DNA of 64,000 nt. Source: a virus. The notes under the pieces are model-generated. The model did not search any database and was not told the DNA's origin. It saw only the letters and a list, made by a program, of their open reading frames with translations. Below are positions 8,590 through 17,802 of this stretch, piece by piece. The DNA lies in the IMG/VR virus record IMGVR_UViG_3300035034_000989, positions 39,983 to 103,982 of that record; one strand, given 5' to 3'. Each line of letters begins with the position of its first letter. The stretch's first letter is position 1. A program made the translations under genes and the position numbers.

Positions 8590-9285
8590 ATGACAGACAT
8601 TAACGGATATGCTATGCTACAACAAATAAACGAGAGTATTAAAATTATGGATAAACCTAATACAGTTGTTTTTTGTTTTGGCCGCATGCAACCCGTAACA
8701 AAAGGCCACGAGAAGTTAATCAATCGTGTTGTAGCTGAAACAAAGAAACACAAAGCAGATCACATGGTGTTTCTTTCACAGACTCACAGACTCCCTGATA
8801 ACCCATTGAACTGGGATTACAAGCGAAGCTTTGCTAGATTGTCTTTTCCAGGAATACACATTTCAGAAGATGTATCCATTAAGACACCTTACCAGGCATT
8901 AGAAAAACTTGCAGAAACTTACAAGAAAATTATCTTTGTGTGTGGTAGCGATCGTGTCGAGCAATTCTCGTCAATGGCAGGCTATGCCAAGGAATGGGGC
9001 GTTACATCGTTTGTTGCAGAGTCAGCAGGCACACGTAACAGCAACATAAACACAGTGGAAGGTGTTAGCGGGTCTGTTGCACGCGAGGCCGTTAATAACA
9101 ACGATTTTAGGTCGTTTTTTAACTGCATGCCTAGTCGTATAACTCAGAAGCAAGCTGTTGATTTGTTCCGCAAACTACAGACAGAATTAGGGTTAGAAGA
9201 AAGTCCTGAAGAACTAAACAAGGAAGCCGAAGCATATCGCAAAGGCTCATTAGCAGGCATATTTCATTATACAGGAGCAGGCTAA
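8590..9285 (+). CDS. Adenylyl/cytidylyltransferase-like protein
   Basis: 231 aa from ATG 8590 (an ATG at 8648 with GAGAG upstream is an alternative and would remove 19 residues). The nucleotidyltransferase signature FGRMQPVTKGHE is clear (the GxFxPxxxGH motif), and VSGSVAREA near residue 160 matches the SxTxxR second motif. Enzymes of this class join NMN, pantetheine phosphate or similar to a nucleotide. The Nudix gene two places downstream recalls phage NMN adenylyltransferase/Nudix pairs in NAD salvage; that assignment is an inference. Confidence 0.75.
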   Translation: MTDINGYAMLQQINESIKIMDKPNTVVFCFGRMQPVTKGHEKLINRVVAETKKHKADHMVFLSQTHRLPDNPLNWDYKRSFARLSFPGIHISEDVSIKTPYQALEKLAETYKKIIFVCGSDRVEQFSSMAGYAKEWGVTSFVAESAGTRNSNINTVEGVSGSVAREAVNNNDFRSFFNCMPSRITQKQAVDLFRKLQTELGLEESPEELNKEAEAYRKGSLAGIFHYTGAG

Positions 9286-9286
9286 C

Positions 9287-9598
9287 ATGAGACTTCAGGA
9301 AATTACAGAATCACTAAGACAGAAACAAGTTGCCAATCTAAAGCATCTGTTCGACCAACCGATACCGCTTAACCAAGCAATACAAACACTAAGTCCTTAC
9401 TTGGTCGATCAAGACTTGACTGCAATCATCGACAACGAACTGCAACTCAAAGGAAACATTGACGCCAGAAATTTAATTACCGGATGGTTAAAGCAAAACA
9501 TGCCAGACTTATACAAACAGCCAGTTGAAATGTCACCTGGTTATATGTCTCCTATTTCTTCACACCCCGATATAAGGGGCGAAGGCGATTATCAATGA
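9287..9598 (+). CDS. Unknown small protein between nucleotidyltransferase and Nudix
   Basis: 103 aa, mostly helical. Starts 1 nt after the upstream stop and overlaps the Nudix start (ATGA), so the three are one translational unit. No motif recognised. Confidence 0.7.
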   Translation: MRLQEITESLRQKQVANLKHLFDQPIPLNQAIQTLSPYLVDQDLTAIIDNELQLKGNIDARNLITGWLKQNMPDLYKQPVEMSPGYMSPISSHPDIRGEGDYQ

Positions 9599-9987
9599 AA
9601 AAATATGTACTAGGCTTTTGCTTTAGTAAAGATCACTCTCATGTAGCAATCATGAAAAAGAACCGCCCAGACGCGCAGGCTGGATTGCATAACGGACTGG
9701 GCGGCAAAGTCGAAGAAGACGAAAAGCCCAAGCACACAATGGCGCGTGAGTTCGAAGAGGAATCAGGTGTTCACATCATGGCCAACAATTGGCAACAGGT
9801 AGACATAAAAACTGATAACGAAACATTTTATATTGATGTGTTCTACACTCGTAGCGATCTGGTATACCAATGTCGCACTATCGAAAACGAAGAAGTCATT
9901 GTTGCTGAACTTAGCAAGCTCAGTGAATACGAGTTCTACGATGGTGCAGATGAAATGATTATAAAATTCCACAAAAATTTCTATTGA
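9595..9987 (+). CDS. Nudix hydrolase
   Basis: 130 aa. The Nudix box is complete: GKVEEDE followed seven residues later by REFEEESGV (GX5EX7REUXEEXGU), at about residues 37-59. Such enzymes cleave nucleoside diphosphates linked to another group (ADP-ribose, NADH, 8-oxo-dGTP, capped RNA). The pairing with a nucleotidyltransferase suggests an NAD- or ADP-ribose-type substrate, not proven. Confidence 0.88.
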   Translation: MKKYVLGFCFSKDHSHVAIMKKNRPDAQAGLHNGLGGKVEEDEKPKHTMAREFEEESGVHIMANNWQQVDIKTDNETFYIDVFYTRSDLVYQCRTIENEEVIVAELSKLSEYEFYDGADEMIIKFHKNFY

Positions 9988-10012
9988 CATTCTGTGTCCA
10001 ATCTGCTATAAT
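9984..10012 (+). promoter_or_regulatory. Consensus sigma70 promoter
   Basis: TTGACA, 17 nt, TATAAT: both boxes perfect. The -35 overlaps the Nudix stop codon. Drives the gene at 10069 and probably the polymerase. Confidence 0.92.
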
Positions 10013-10068
10013 GCACATCACACAAAAATAAAAAACTAATTACATCTAACCAGCTATAAGGATATAAC

Positions 10069-10347
10069 ATGGCAGAAGAAAGCGTATACAACCGTAAAGG
10101 TTTCACAGGCGAAGATATCATTCGTCTCAAGCAATTGATAAGCGAAGGTTGCCAAGTCAATCAAGAAATTGATGATTTGAAAGAAGGCCTACGCGATACA
10201 ATCAAAGCAATTGCCGAAGAAATTGAAGTAAAGCCGAGTCAGCTTGCCAAAGCGATTCGTATCGCCCACAAAGAGTCAATGCAAGACGAACGTGATGCAC
10301 TTGACGAAATTGAAGACATCCTAGACGCAGCCGGCAAAAAAGGCTAG
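10069..10347 (+). CDS. DsbA-like dsDNA-binding protein (tentative)
   Basis: 92 aa, acidic, almost wholly helical with a probable central coiled segment (EDIIRLKQLISEGC, EIDDLKEGLRDTIKAIAEEI). Size and layout resemble T4 DsbA, a late-promoter DNA-binding protein, and its relatives in marine T4-like phages. The resemblance is of pattern, not strong identity. Strong host-type promoter and AAGGATATAAC ribosome site. Confidence 0.55.
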   Translation: MAEESVYNRKGFTGEDIIRLKQLISEGCQVNQEIDDLKEGLRDTIKAIAEEIEVKPSQLAKAIRIAHKESMQDERDALDEIEDILDAAGKKG

Positions 10348-10358
10348 CATCAGAACTT

Positions 10359-10383
10359 AGTGGGTAGTTTCGTACTGCCCGCT
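10359..10383 (+). promoter_or_regulatory. Hairpin in the DNA polymerase leader
   Basis: AGTGGGTAG and CTGCCCGCT form 9 pairs (two G.T) around a 7-nt loop (TTTCGTA). There is no T-run, so it is not a terminator. T4 gp43 represses its own mRNA through a leader hairpin; this one is 82 nt from the ATG, so that analogy is weak. Confidence 0.5.
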
Positions 10384-10464
10384 AAATAAAGCACACCCGA
10401 GAGTACACTTAGACATTCCGTCGACAGATACCTACCCTCGAATTTTAACATATCAGGACGATAA

Positions 10465-13386
10465 ATGTACGTTGATGCTCTACACATAAGAAAAGACGAA
10501 ATTGTTCGTATCGTCGAAAGAGTTAACGGAGAGCGCGTTATCAAGGAGTTCAAGCCAGACTGGCATTTCTTCATTGATGATCCACGCGGTACCCATCGAA
10601 CAATTTATGGCAAACCCTGCAAGAAGATTGATCCTTCGAACATGACTGAGCGTGCAAAAATGCTCAATCAGTTTCATGGCAAGAAGTATGAGTCAGACAT
10701 GAACGTTGTAATGCGATGCCTAGAACAAGAATACCCAGACTGCCCCAATCCAGACATGCATGTTGCGTTTTTCGATATCGAAGTCGACTTCGATCCAGTT
10801 AATGGTTATTCAGAACCTGCCGATGCACTTACACCTGTTACATCTATATCTATCTACTTACAGTGGTTAGGGCAGATGATATGTTTGGCTGTGCCTCCGA
10901 AAGGTGTTAAGCGTGCCGAAGCTGACAAGATTGCAGAGGAAGTAGGCGACACAATCATCTTTGATACCGAGAAAGAAATGCTCAAAGCATTCCTGGACGT
11001 AATTGAAGATGCAGATGTATTAAGCGGATGGAATTCAGAAGCATACGATATTCCGTATACTGTGAATCGAATTATCAAGAAGCTTGGCAAAACAGAAACA
11101 CGTAAAATGTGCCTGTGGAATGAATTGCCTAAGTTGCGCAAGTTTGAACGTGGCTCCAAAGAGCAACCAACATACGACTTGATAGGGCGAGTGCATTTGG
11201 ATTACATGCAATTGTACAAAAAGTATAACTATGAAGAACGACACAGTTATGCACTGAACGCAATTGCAGAAGCTGAGCTAGGTGAAAAGAAAGTTGATTA
11301 CAGCGGAACACTGGATCACCTTTATAACCACGACTTTAAAAAGTTCTTGGAATACAACATACAGGATACAATGCTATTGCACAGACTAGATGTCAAGTTG
11401 CAGTACATAGACTTGTGTAGTTCTATTGCACATGCCAACGGCGTATTGATTCCGACAACAATGGGCACAGTTGCAATGATTGACCAAGCGGCAACCATTG
11501 AAGCTCATCAACGTGGCTTTGTTGTTCCTAACAAACAAAGGCATGACGGCGAAGTGAGAGCGGCAGGTGGCTGGGTAGCAACTCCAAAGAAGGGTGCTCA
11601 GAAATGGGTAGGCTCTGCGGATTTAAACTCCTTGTACCCGGCTGTTATACGTGCGCTGAACATGAGTCCAGAGACCATCATAGGTCAACTGGACTTGTCA
11701 GGAACAACTCGAGCAATACACGAGTTTGAGTCAGCACGCAAAGCAAACACATTTGCAATGTGGTGGAACGATAGATTCAATCCACTTGAAATGGATTACT
11801 ATCACGAAAACGATAACTCACAAAAGCTCAAGCTAAGATTTGAAAATGGTGACGAGTATCATATCACAGGCGCCGAACTGCGAAAGATCATATTCGAAGG
11901 TGGCAATCCTTGGTCCATATCGGCCAACGGCACTATCTTTAAAAATGATACGCAAGGAATCATACCCGGCTTGTTAGCACGCTGGTACAGCGAACGTAAG
12001 TTTCTTAAAAGTTTTGGTGCCGCATACAACATGGTAAAGCTAAACGAAAAAGATGCAGGCTTCAATGTGCCGGCTTCGTTGTTTACCAATGCTGACATAG
12101 ACGACAGTGTTATCAAAGCTGATCCGTTTAACACTGCTGAAGCATTGCAGATCAAGGTATTCAAAAAGTTGATCGAAGAAGCGGATCGTGATAGCATTGT
12201 TGCATACATGAACAGGCAAAATCTCGAAGTTGATGAAAACGGCAAAGTACATTTGCGCGATCAGAAACTGGTGCATGCATTGTTAGCGTTCTGGGACAAG
12301 AGACAGTTGGTTAAAAAGATTAACTTGAACTCGGCGTATGGCGCACTGTTAAACGCAGGCTCAAGATTCTTTGACCAACGCATAGGACAGAGCACAACAC
12401 TAACAGGGCGTAACATCACAAAACACATGGCAGCCAAGACCAATGAAATGCTCACAGGCGTTTACGATCATTACGGCGAGTGTGCATTGTATGGTGATAC
12501 TGACAGCACGTACTACAGCGCATATCCTGCACTCAAGGATGATATCGACAGTGGAAAGATTCCGTGGAACAAAGACATTGCAATTGAAGTGTATGACACA
12601 ATCTCTGAACAGGTTAGTGATACATTCCCGCAATTCTTGTTAGACACCTTTAATATACCGTTTGAGAAATCAGTTGGTGTTATTGTGTCGTCACGTGAGA
12701 TAGTCGCAGAATCGGCCTTATTTATTAAGAAAAAACGCTATGCGGCACTGGTTTATGATGATGAAGGTCAGCGTAAAGACATTGGCGGTAGCATCGGCAA
12801 AGTGAAAGCAATGGGCCTTGACTTAAGACGTTCTGATACTCCACAGTTTGTACAGAAGTTCTTGTTAACAGTGTTAACAGACACACTGCTTTACAAAGGC
12901 GAAGAGCATGTTATATCTTACATCAAAGATTTTAAAGACAAGTTCGATGCCATGAAGCCGTGGGAAAAAGGTACACCCAAAGCAGTCAACGGTCTCACCA
13001 AGTACAAGGATCGTAGAGATGCGGCATTGCTTGCCAAGATGCAAGGGCAGAAAGTACAACTAACAATACCAGGTCATGTACAAGCAAGCATGAACTGGAA
13101 CCTGCTTAGAAGAATAAACAATGATCATCACACAGGACCAATAGGTGACGGACAGAAGATCATCGTTTGTAGATTAAGAGAAACAGCCGATAACGTCATG
13201 AAGTCAGTTGCTTACCCGATTGATGAATCACACTTGCCGGATTGGTTCTTGGAACTTCCGTTCGATGAAGAAGCAATGCGCGAAGCTATTGTGGATCAGA
13301 AGATCAGAAACTTATTAAGTGTGATGCCATGGGACTTAACAAAAGCTTCCAAACAGGCAGTACACTTCGATTCACTATTTGGATAA
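10465..13386 (+). CDS. 43: Family B DNA polymerase (gp43-like)
   Basis: 973 aa single-chain replicative polymerase with proofreading. Exo I FDIEVDF near residue 102, Exo II with GWNSEAYDIPY near 188, polymerase motif A DLNSLYP near 385, motif B KINLNSAYG near 618, motif C YGDTDS near 676, and the KKKRY (KxY) motif near 756. Slightly longer than T4 gp43 (898 aa). ATG follows AGGACGATAA. Directly upstream of the clamp gene, whose product would tether it to DNA. Confidence 0.96.
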   Translation: MYVDALHIRKDEIVRIVERVNGERVIKEFKPDWHFFIDDPRGTHRTIYGKPCKKIDPSNMTERAKMLNQFHGKKYESDMNVVMRCLEQEYPDCPNPDMHVAFFDIEVDFDPVNGYSEPADALTPVTSISIYLQWLGQMICLAVPPKGVKRAEADKIAEEVGDTIIFDTEKEMLKAFLDVIEDADVLSGWNSEAYDIPYTVNRIIKKLGKTETRKMCLWNELPKLRKFERGSKEQPTYDLIGRVHLDYMQLYKKYNYEERHSYALNAIAEAELGEKKVDYSGTLDHLYNHDFKKFLEYNIQDTMLLHRLDVKLQYIDLCSSIAHANGVLIPTTMGTVAMIDQAATIEAHQRGFVVPNKQRHDGEVRAAGGWVATPKKGAQKWVGSADLNSLYPAVIRALNMSPETIIGQLDLSGTTRAIHEFESARKANTFAMWWNDRFNPLEMDYYHENDNSQKLKLRFENGDEYHITGAELRKIIFEGGNPWSISANGTIFKNDTQGIIPGLLARWYSERKFLKSFGAAYNMVKLNEKDAGFNVPASLFTNADIDDSVIKADPFNTAEALQIKVFKKLIEEADRDSIVAYMNRQNLEVDENGKVHLRDQKLVHALLAFWDKRQLVKKINLNSAYGALLNAGSRFFDQRIGQSTTLTGRNITKHMAAKTNEMLTGVYDHYGECALYGDTDSTYYSAYPALKDDIDSGKIPWNKDIAIEVYDTISEQVSDTFPQFLLDTFNIPFEKSVGVIVSSREIVAESALFIKKKRYAALVYDDEGQRKDIGGSIGKVKAMGLDLRRSDTPQFVQKFLLTVLTDTLLYKGEEHVISYIKDFKDKFDAMKPWEKGTPKAVNGLTKYKDRRDAALLAKMQGQKVQLTIPGHVQASMNWNLLRRINNDHHTGPIGDGQKIIVCRLRETADNVMKSVAYPIDESHLPDWFLELPFDEEAMREAIVDQKIRNLLSVMPWDLTKASKQAVHFDSLFG

Positions 13387-13393
13387 TGAATCA

Positions 13394-13424
13394 TCGGTTG
13401 TTAAATTTAGCACTTGACAACCGA
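13394..13424 (+). repeat. 7-bp inverted repeat over the gp45 promoter -35
   Basis: TCGGTTG (13394-13400) and CAACCGA (13418-13424), 17-nt spacing. The right arm overlaps the last bases of the -35 box (13414-13419), a position expected of an operator. Confidence 0.5.
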
Positions 13425-13442
13425 ACACAAACTTGCTATAAT
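13414..13442 (+). promoter_or_regulatory. Consensus sigma70 promoter for the clamp gene
   Basis: TTGACA (13414-13419), 17 nt, TATAAT (13437-13442). Confidence 0.92.
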
Positions 13443-13470
13443 ACGCGAAATCGTAAAAAGGAATTAACGA

Positions 13471-14217
13471 ATGGTTTTTAACATCCTATCAGACATAGTA
13501 AAACACACACATGGCTTGGGCTTTATCGAAGCAGTAAAAGTCACTGGCTCACCAGACTCAATTAAAATTGAAGCAATGGAAGAGAACCGTACAGTTGTTG
13601 TACAGGGCACCATCAATACATCAATTGATAACTTGCAGGGAACTGTTGGCTTATCAAGAATGGGCGTGCTTGCGGGCTACTTGAACTTCGATCGATTTAA
13701 TTCGAAAGACGCATCGGTAGTAATTGAAACACGCGATCGCAACGGCACTGAAACTCCATGTGAAGTAACATTTGACTCGGGCTCAGGCCACAGCGGTCAG
13801 TATCGCTTTATGGCGGCAGAAGTTGCAGAAGAGCAAATCCAGGTACCACCTTTCAAGGGCGCTGAGTGGATGGTCACTGTTGATCCAAGCACAACTGCAA
13901 TCAAAGATTTATCTACCATGGACAGCATCCTGGGTAGTTATGAAGATTCGTTTGTTGCACGCACAGTTAACGGCAACTTGGAGTTCCACATTGGCGCAGG
14001 CTCAACAGACCGTTCTAAGATTACATTTGCAAAGAATGTAAAAGGCACATTAAAGCATGCATGGCGTTTTCCAATTGGGCACTTTCTTGCAATCATGAAG
14101 TTGCACAGAACGTCTGAGACAACACACATCAGCTTCAGTGATATGGGCGCACTTAAAATTGAAGTGAACTCAGGCCTCGGTACGTACACTTACATCATCC
14201 CTGCGAGAGCTAGCTAG
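13471..14217 (+). CDS. 45: Sliding clamp (gp45-like)
   Basis: 248 aa, close to T4 gp45 (228 aa); two repeated beta-rich halves and a C-terminus ending in a strand (TYTYIIPA), as in processivity clamps. Called from size, fold pattern and its place after DNA polymerase. In T4 gp45 is also the mobile activator of late transcription; the GATAAATA late promoters here suggest the same. It has its own promoter, so it can be made in excess over polymerase. Confidence 0.85.
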   Translation: MVFNILSDIVKHTHGLGFIEAVKVTGSPDSIKIEAMEENRTVVVQGTINTSIDNLQGTVGLSRMGVLAGYLNFDRFNSKDASVVIETRDRNGTETPCEVTFDSGSGHSGQYRFMAAEVAEEQIQVPPFKGAEWMVTVDPSTTAIKDLSTMDSILGSYEDSFVARTVNGNLEFHIGAGSTDRSKITFAKNVKGTLKHAWRFPIGHFLAIMKLHRTSETTHISFSDMGALKIEVNSGLGTYTYIIPARAS

Positions 14218-14231
14218 GCACCTGCCTAGCT
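14212..14231 (+). promoter_or_regulatory. Hairpin between clamp and DpdA genes
   Basis: AGCTAGGC, loop ACCT, GCCTAGCT: 8 perfect pairs overlapping the clamp stop codon. Only three T follow, so it is more likely an mRNA-stability or weak attenuating element than a terminator. Confidence 0.6.
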
Positions 14232-14247
14232 TTACCAAGAGGTAATA

Positions 14248-15816
14248 ATGACAGAAAAATTCGATCCATTTAATTTAACTGATTCGCAAGAAGACCATTG
14301 GGCTGTGCATTTGCCAGCATTTAGTGGCTTCTACATTCAGCAAATGGCAAAACTAGACGACAACCCGGATCACTACGGTCCGGATCGGTTCGGACCCACA
14401 TTCGACAAAGGCCACCGTGGCCTAGATTTTTATAACGGCGGTGGATACTTTACTTATAAGTGGGGCTTGTATTCAGCAGGACACGCCAAGTTAGATATTG
14501 AAAAGTCTAAAGAAAGCGAACGCTTTGTGCAAAGTCGCAAGCGAGATGGTTCTACATTCCTTCTTGGTGACAGTGGCGGATTCCAGATTGCCAAGGGCGC
14601 TGGCCACTTCAAGAACGTTGATTGGAGTGATTTTGAAGGCGCTGGTGGCGACAAAATACGCGAAAAGGTATTGCGTTGGCTTGAAGAAACTTCTGACTTC
14701 TCTATGACACTGGACATTCCAGCGTTTGCGGCAGAGCCACCATTGAGTCTCAAAACTGGCTTGACATCATTTGGCGACACACTTGATTTAAGCTTGCTTA
14801 ACTTGTACTACTTTGTTAAGAATCGTGTGCCAGGCAAAACAAAGTTCTTGAATGTGTTGTCGGGTACCAACTTTGAAAACTCTAGTCGTTGGTACGAAGG
14901 TGTTAAAGCATTTAGTGACCCGATCGAAGTTGAGAAGATGGACTTTGAACGTGAGCGCACATTAGAAGGCTACGCCTTTGCTGGTATTAACATGAAGCAC
15001 ATGCCCAGTGTACTTGCACGCATGGCAGACTTGTTACGAGACGACCTGATCAAAGACAAAGAGTGGATACACTTCTTGGGCATTGGTCGACTAGACTGGG
15101 CTTGTTACTTGACATCAATACAACGTCAACTTAGGAACTACGAACCTAAGATAACAGTAAGCTTCGATTGCGCCAGCGCATTCCTGGCAGTGGCAAAAGG
15201 GCAGATGTATTCGAACCCTAGTTATACGCCTAAGCGATTTGGCTACAACATGAACAGTGCAATTGATGATCGCAATCTTAAAGAAAGCACATTGCAGATG
15301 CCGTTCCCAGGACCTATTGCAAGTCGCATGAACTTGGGTCATATGTGTCGCTTAGGCCCAGGTGAGCACAACAAGCAAGGCAAGCTTAACAACACAAGCT
15401 GGGACACTGCATCGTATTTGTTAGGTATGGCCAGCAACGTTTACATACACGTTAACGCTGTACAAGAAGCAAATCGCATGGCTGACATGGAGTACACCAA
15501 GTTTAACTTGAGTTACAAAGATTGGTCAAAGCAGAAGCGTGGTTCGCAAGTTAACGAAGTTAGTGACTTTGTTCCTGCAAACATATTGTTCTTTAACTCG
15601 TTTGTTGAGTCTTTCTTTGACAACAGCATGTCGCATGAAGACCGCATGAGCATGATTGAAGACAATCGACAGTTTCTTGAAGCCATCAGCTTTGGTGGAC
15701 AGAAAGGCAACGTGTTTGGCAATCTGTTTGATATGTCAGACATAACAACAACAGAAACCGAAGCAGTTGATGCAATTGCTTCATACGCCGATGTTGATGA
15801 CCTAGACGAGGATTAA
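14248..15816 (+). CDS. dpdA: DpdA-like tRNA-guanine-transglycosylase-fold protein
   Basis: 522 aa, TGT superfamily. The substrate-pocket motif GDSGGFQ is near residue 108, a HFLGIGR segment (LGIG motif) near 274 and SFDCASAF near 304, where TGT enzymes keep the catalytic aspartate. Phage DpdA proteins swap guanine in DNA for a 7-deazaguanine base. Bacterial queuosine TGTs are usually shorter (about 370 aa) with a zinc site that I do not see. QueE at 21169 supplies part of the pathway; FolE, QueD and QueC are not in this window. Cotranscribed with the clamp gene. Confidence 0.8.
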   Translation: MTEKFDPFNLTDSQEDHWAVHLPAFSGFYIQQMAKLDDNPDHYGPDRFGPTFDKGHRGLDFYNGGGYFTYKWGLYSAGHAKLDIEKSKESERFVQSRKRDGSTFLLGDSGGFQIAKGAGHFKNVDWSDFEGAGGDKIREKVLRWLEETSDFSMTLDIPAFAAEPPLSLKTGLTSFGDTLDLSLLNLYYFVKNRVPGKTKFLNVLSGTNFENSSRWYEGVKAFSDPIEVEKMDFERERTLEGYAFAGINMKHMPSVLARMADLLRDDLIKDKEWIHFLGIGRLDWACYLTSIQRQLRNYEPKITVSFDCASAFLAVAKGQMYSNPSYTPKRFGYNMNSAIDDRNLKESTLQMPFPGPIASRMNLGHMCRLGPGEHNKQGKLNNTSWDTASYLLGMASNVYIHVNAVQEANRMADMEYTKFNLSYKDWSKQKRGSQVNEVSDFVPANILFFNSFVESFFDNSMSHEDRMSMIEDNRQFLEAISFGGQKGNVFGNLFDMSDITTTETEAVDAIASYADVDDLDED

Positions 15817-15817
15817 C

Positions 15818-15982
15818 ATGACCGAGCAAGAGGTAATAGACCTGATAACACAAAACCTATCTATAAATATAGATCAGGTAACCGAGTTCGGGCCAGTTGA
15901 AACAGTTGTAGTAAAGCTCGAACTATTTGGCAAAGTTATCTCCGAGCATAATTGTTATTTACCATCACCACACAAGGAATAA
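15818..15982 (+). CDS. Small ORF, 54 aa, unknown
   Basis: ATG 15818 behind GAGGATTAAC, 1 nt after the dpdA stop, ending 2 nt before the next ATG. Reads MTEQEVIDLI..., then alternating beta-type residues and a short polar tail. It fills the gap exactly and keeps the phage codon usage, so it is probably real. Small proteins of this form are common in T4-like phages; function unknown. It contains an exact TATAAATA (15862-15869) inside a palindrome (ATCTATA-AA-TATAGAT). Confidence 0.72.
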   Translation: MTEQEVIDLITQNLSINIDQVTEFGPVETVVVKLELFGKVISEHNCYLPSPHKE

Positions 15983-15984
15983 AA

Positions 15985-17178
15985 ATGAGAAAACTTTACT
16001 ACTGCGGCCTTGAACAGCTAGAATCCCGATACACTTTACAACTACAAAATTGGAACGAACGTGTGTTTGATAAACGCGAAATTAGCTATGTCTCTGTTCT
16101 TGGTAAAAACTTAGACGACAAGAAGCAAATCGTCACCGGCAGTGTGCTTGATGCACACGGCCGGACATACTACAGCATGACGCAAATGGCTGAGCTAGTC
16201 AAACTCATGCAACAGGGCGAAATAACAAACCAGGATGTTATTTTCTTTGAAGATATGTTTACACCTGGTATTGAGTCACTTGCGTATATCATGGACCAAG
16301 TTGAAGACTGTTACAAACCTAAAGTGTTTGTTCGTTGCTTGGCACAAACATTTGATCCAGATGACTTTGTTATACGCGAAGGCATGTTTAAATGGATGCG
16401 CAAGTTTGAAGAAATGACTGCGGCGTTTGTGGATGGTATTATTGTTGCTAACGAAGAATTCGTTGCACATTTGCGCATAGCTGGCATTGAATGTCCGATT
16501 TACGTAAGCGGGTTACCGTTCGGCAAGGAAGAAGTTGCAAGTCGCATGCCAACCAATCGCCCGTTAAAAGAACGAACCAAACGTGTCACGTTTGCGGCAC
16601 GCTGGGACGATGAGAAGCAACCACACTTCTTCATGGACTTAATTGAAGAGGTTTACAAGACGCATCCTGAAATTGAGTTTTGTGTATGTACAGGTGGACC
16701 ACGGCTCAAGGGCAACAACGAAGCGGCCATAGTTCGTGCCCGTGAGATGGAGTACAGTAAAAAAGCAAACTTTAAGATTTACCAGAATCTCAAGAAGGAT
16801 GATTACTATCGCATACTGGCTGACACCACTGTATTATTTAATTGTGCATTGCAAGACTGGACATCCAATACAGTAAGCGAAGCTGATACACTCGGTGCAT
16901 TGACATTGTATCCGGCATATCGTAGCTTTCCTGAAGTGTTTGCAAACAACCACAAGCATTTGTATGCACCGTGGAGCATCGATGATGCAATCGAAAAGCT
17001 GTGTGCCATGTTTTGTGATGTCGAATCTGACAATTTAGATAGTTACAGCATCGGCAAGATAAGCGATTGGCAAAACGGAACGATCGATCGCACACTAGAT
17101 ATCATGCTAGGAAATGGTGAACACTGGCGTCGAAACGGCAATGACTATCGCAAACATGTAGCAACACATAAGTTTTAA
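15985..17178 (+). CDS. GT-B family glycosyltransferase
   Basis: 398 aa. The C-terminal half has the GT4-like pattern: a first strand with FAARWDDEKQPHF, then FCVCTGGP, and the donor-site region VSEADTLGALTLYPAY. Start ATG 15985 has AAGGAAT upstream; the frame upstream to 15952 is inside the small ORF. Being in the dpdA operon, it could glycosylate modified DNA, or a host or virion surface; the sequence does not decide. Confidence 0.75.
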   Translation: MRKLYYCGLEQLESRYTLQLQNWNERVFDKREISYVSVLGKNLDDKKQIVTGSVLDAHGRTYYSMTQMAELVKLMQQGEITNQDVIFFEDMFTPGIESLAYIMDQVEDCYKPKVFVRCLAQTFDPDDFVIREGMFKWMRKFEEMTAAFVDGIIVANEEFVAHLRIAGIECPIYVSGLPFGKEEVASRMPTNRPLKERTKRVTFAARWDDEKQPHFFMDLIEEVYKTHPEIEFCVCTGGPRLKGNNEAAIVRAREMEYSKKANFKIYQNLKKDDYYRILADTTVLFNCALQDWTSNTVSEADTLGALTLYPAYRSFPEVFANNHKHLYAPWSIDDAIEKLCAMFCDVESDNLDSYSIGKISDWQNGTIDRTLDIMLGNGEHWRRNGNDYRKHVATHKF

Positions 17179-17241
17179 TTGACCTTAGGCGTCTGTTGCG
17201 TTACAGTATTAATATAAACACATCAAATCAAAGGAAGAATA

Positions 17242-17802
17242 ATGGATAGAGACGGACATAACGATGCAGTGTTCTTTGTCGGCCCAGAAATAGAGCATAC
17301 CAAAGCATTTAGTATGAAAACTCTGTTTGTGGTAGGCTACAGAAACAAAGAACAAATACTCGACTTTGCATCTGACAACGGGTGCAAGCATGTTTACCTC
17401 GGAGCGAATAAGTCGTTCCAGAAAAACAAAAAGCTCATTGGTGTTGCAGAATTTTTAATAAGCAATCGCATAATGGTAACACTTGATTACCCACTTGACG
17501 CACACAAATGGATAATCGAAAACTGGCCAGCAAGTGTATTAAACAACAAAGACTTTATTGCAATGATCAGCGTTGAGCTTCCTAAAATTGAAACGTTCAG
17601 CAAAAATGCTTGTGTTAAAATTGATGACACAGGGCTCAGTCAGAACAATACAGGTGTGTGGACACTGCCAATACAAGAACTGTTGGACAGTAATCGCTTT
17701 ACACCATGGTCCGATTATGTACATGACGAAGTGGTGTGGACAGAAGAAGACAATAAAAAGTTCTGGAACGACAAGCGCAATAACGACTATCGGAAAAAGT
17801 AA
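17242..17802 (+). CDS. Conserved hypothetical, dpdA/glycosyltransferase neighbour
   Basis: 186 aa. The N-terminus (MDRDGHNDAVFFVGPEIEHT) is a striking polar-aromatic block, followed by an alpha/beta stretch with short hydrophobic strands (TLFVVGY, HVYLGANKS) that resemble a nucleotide-binding fold. ATG follows AAGGAAGAAT. Family not named. Confidence 0.7.
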   Translation: MDRDGHNDAVFFVGPEIEHTKAFSMKTLFVVGYRNKEQILDFASDNGCKHVYLGANKSFQKNKKLIGVAEFLISNRIMVTLDYPLDAHKWIIENWPASVLNNKDFIAMISVELPKIETFSKNACVKIDDTGLSQNNTGVWTLPIQELLDSNRFTPWSDYVHDEVVWTEEDNKKFWNDKRNNDYRKK

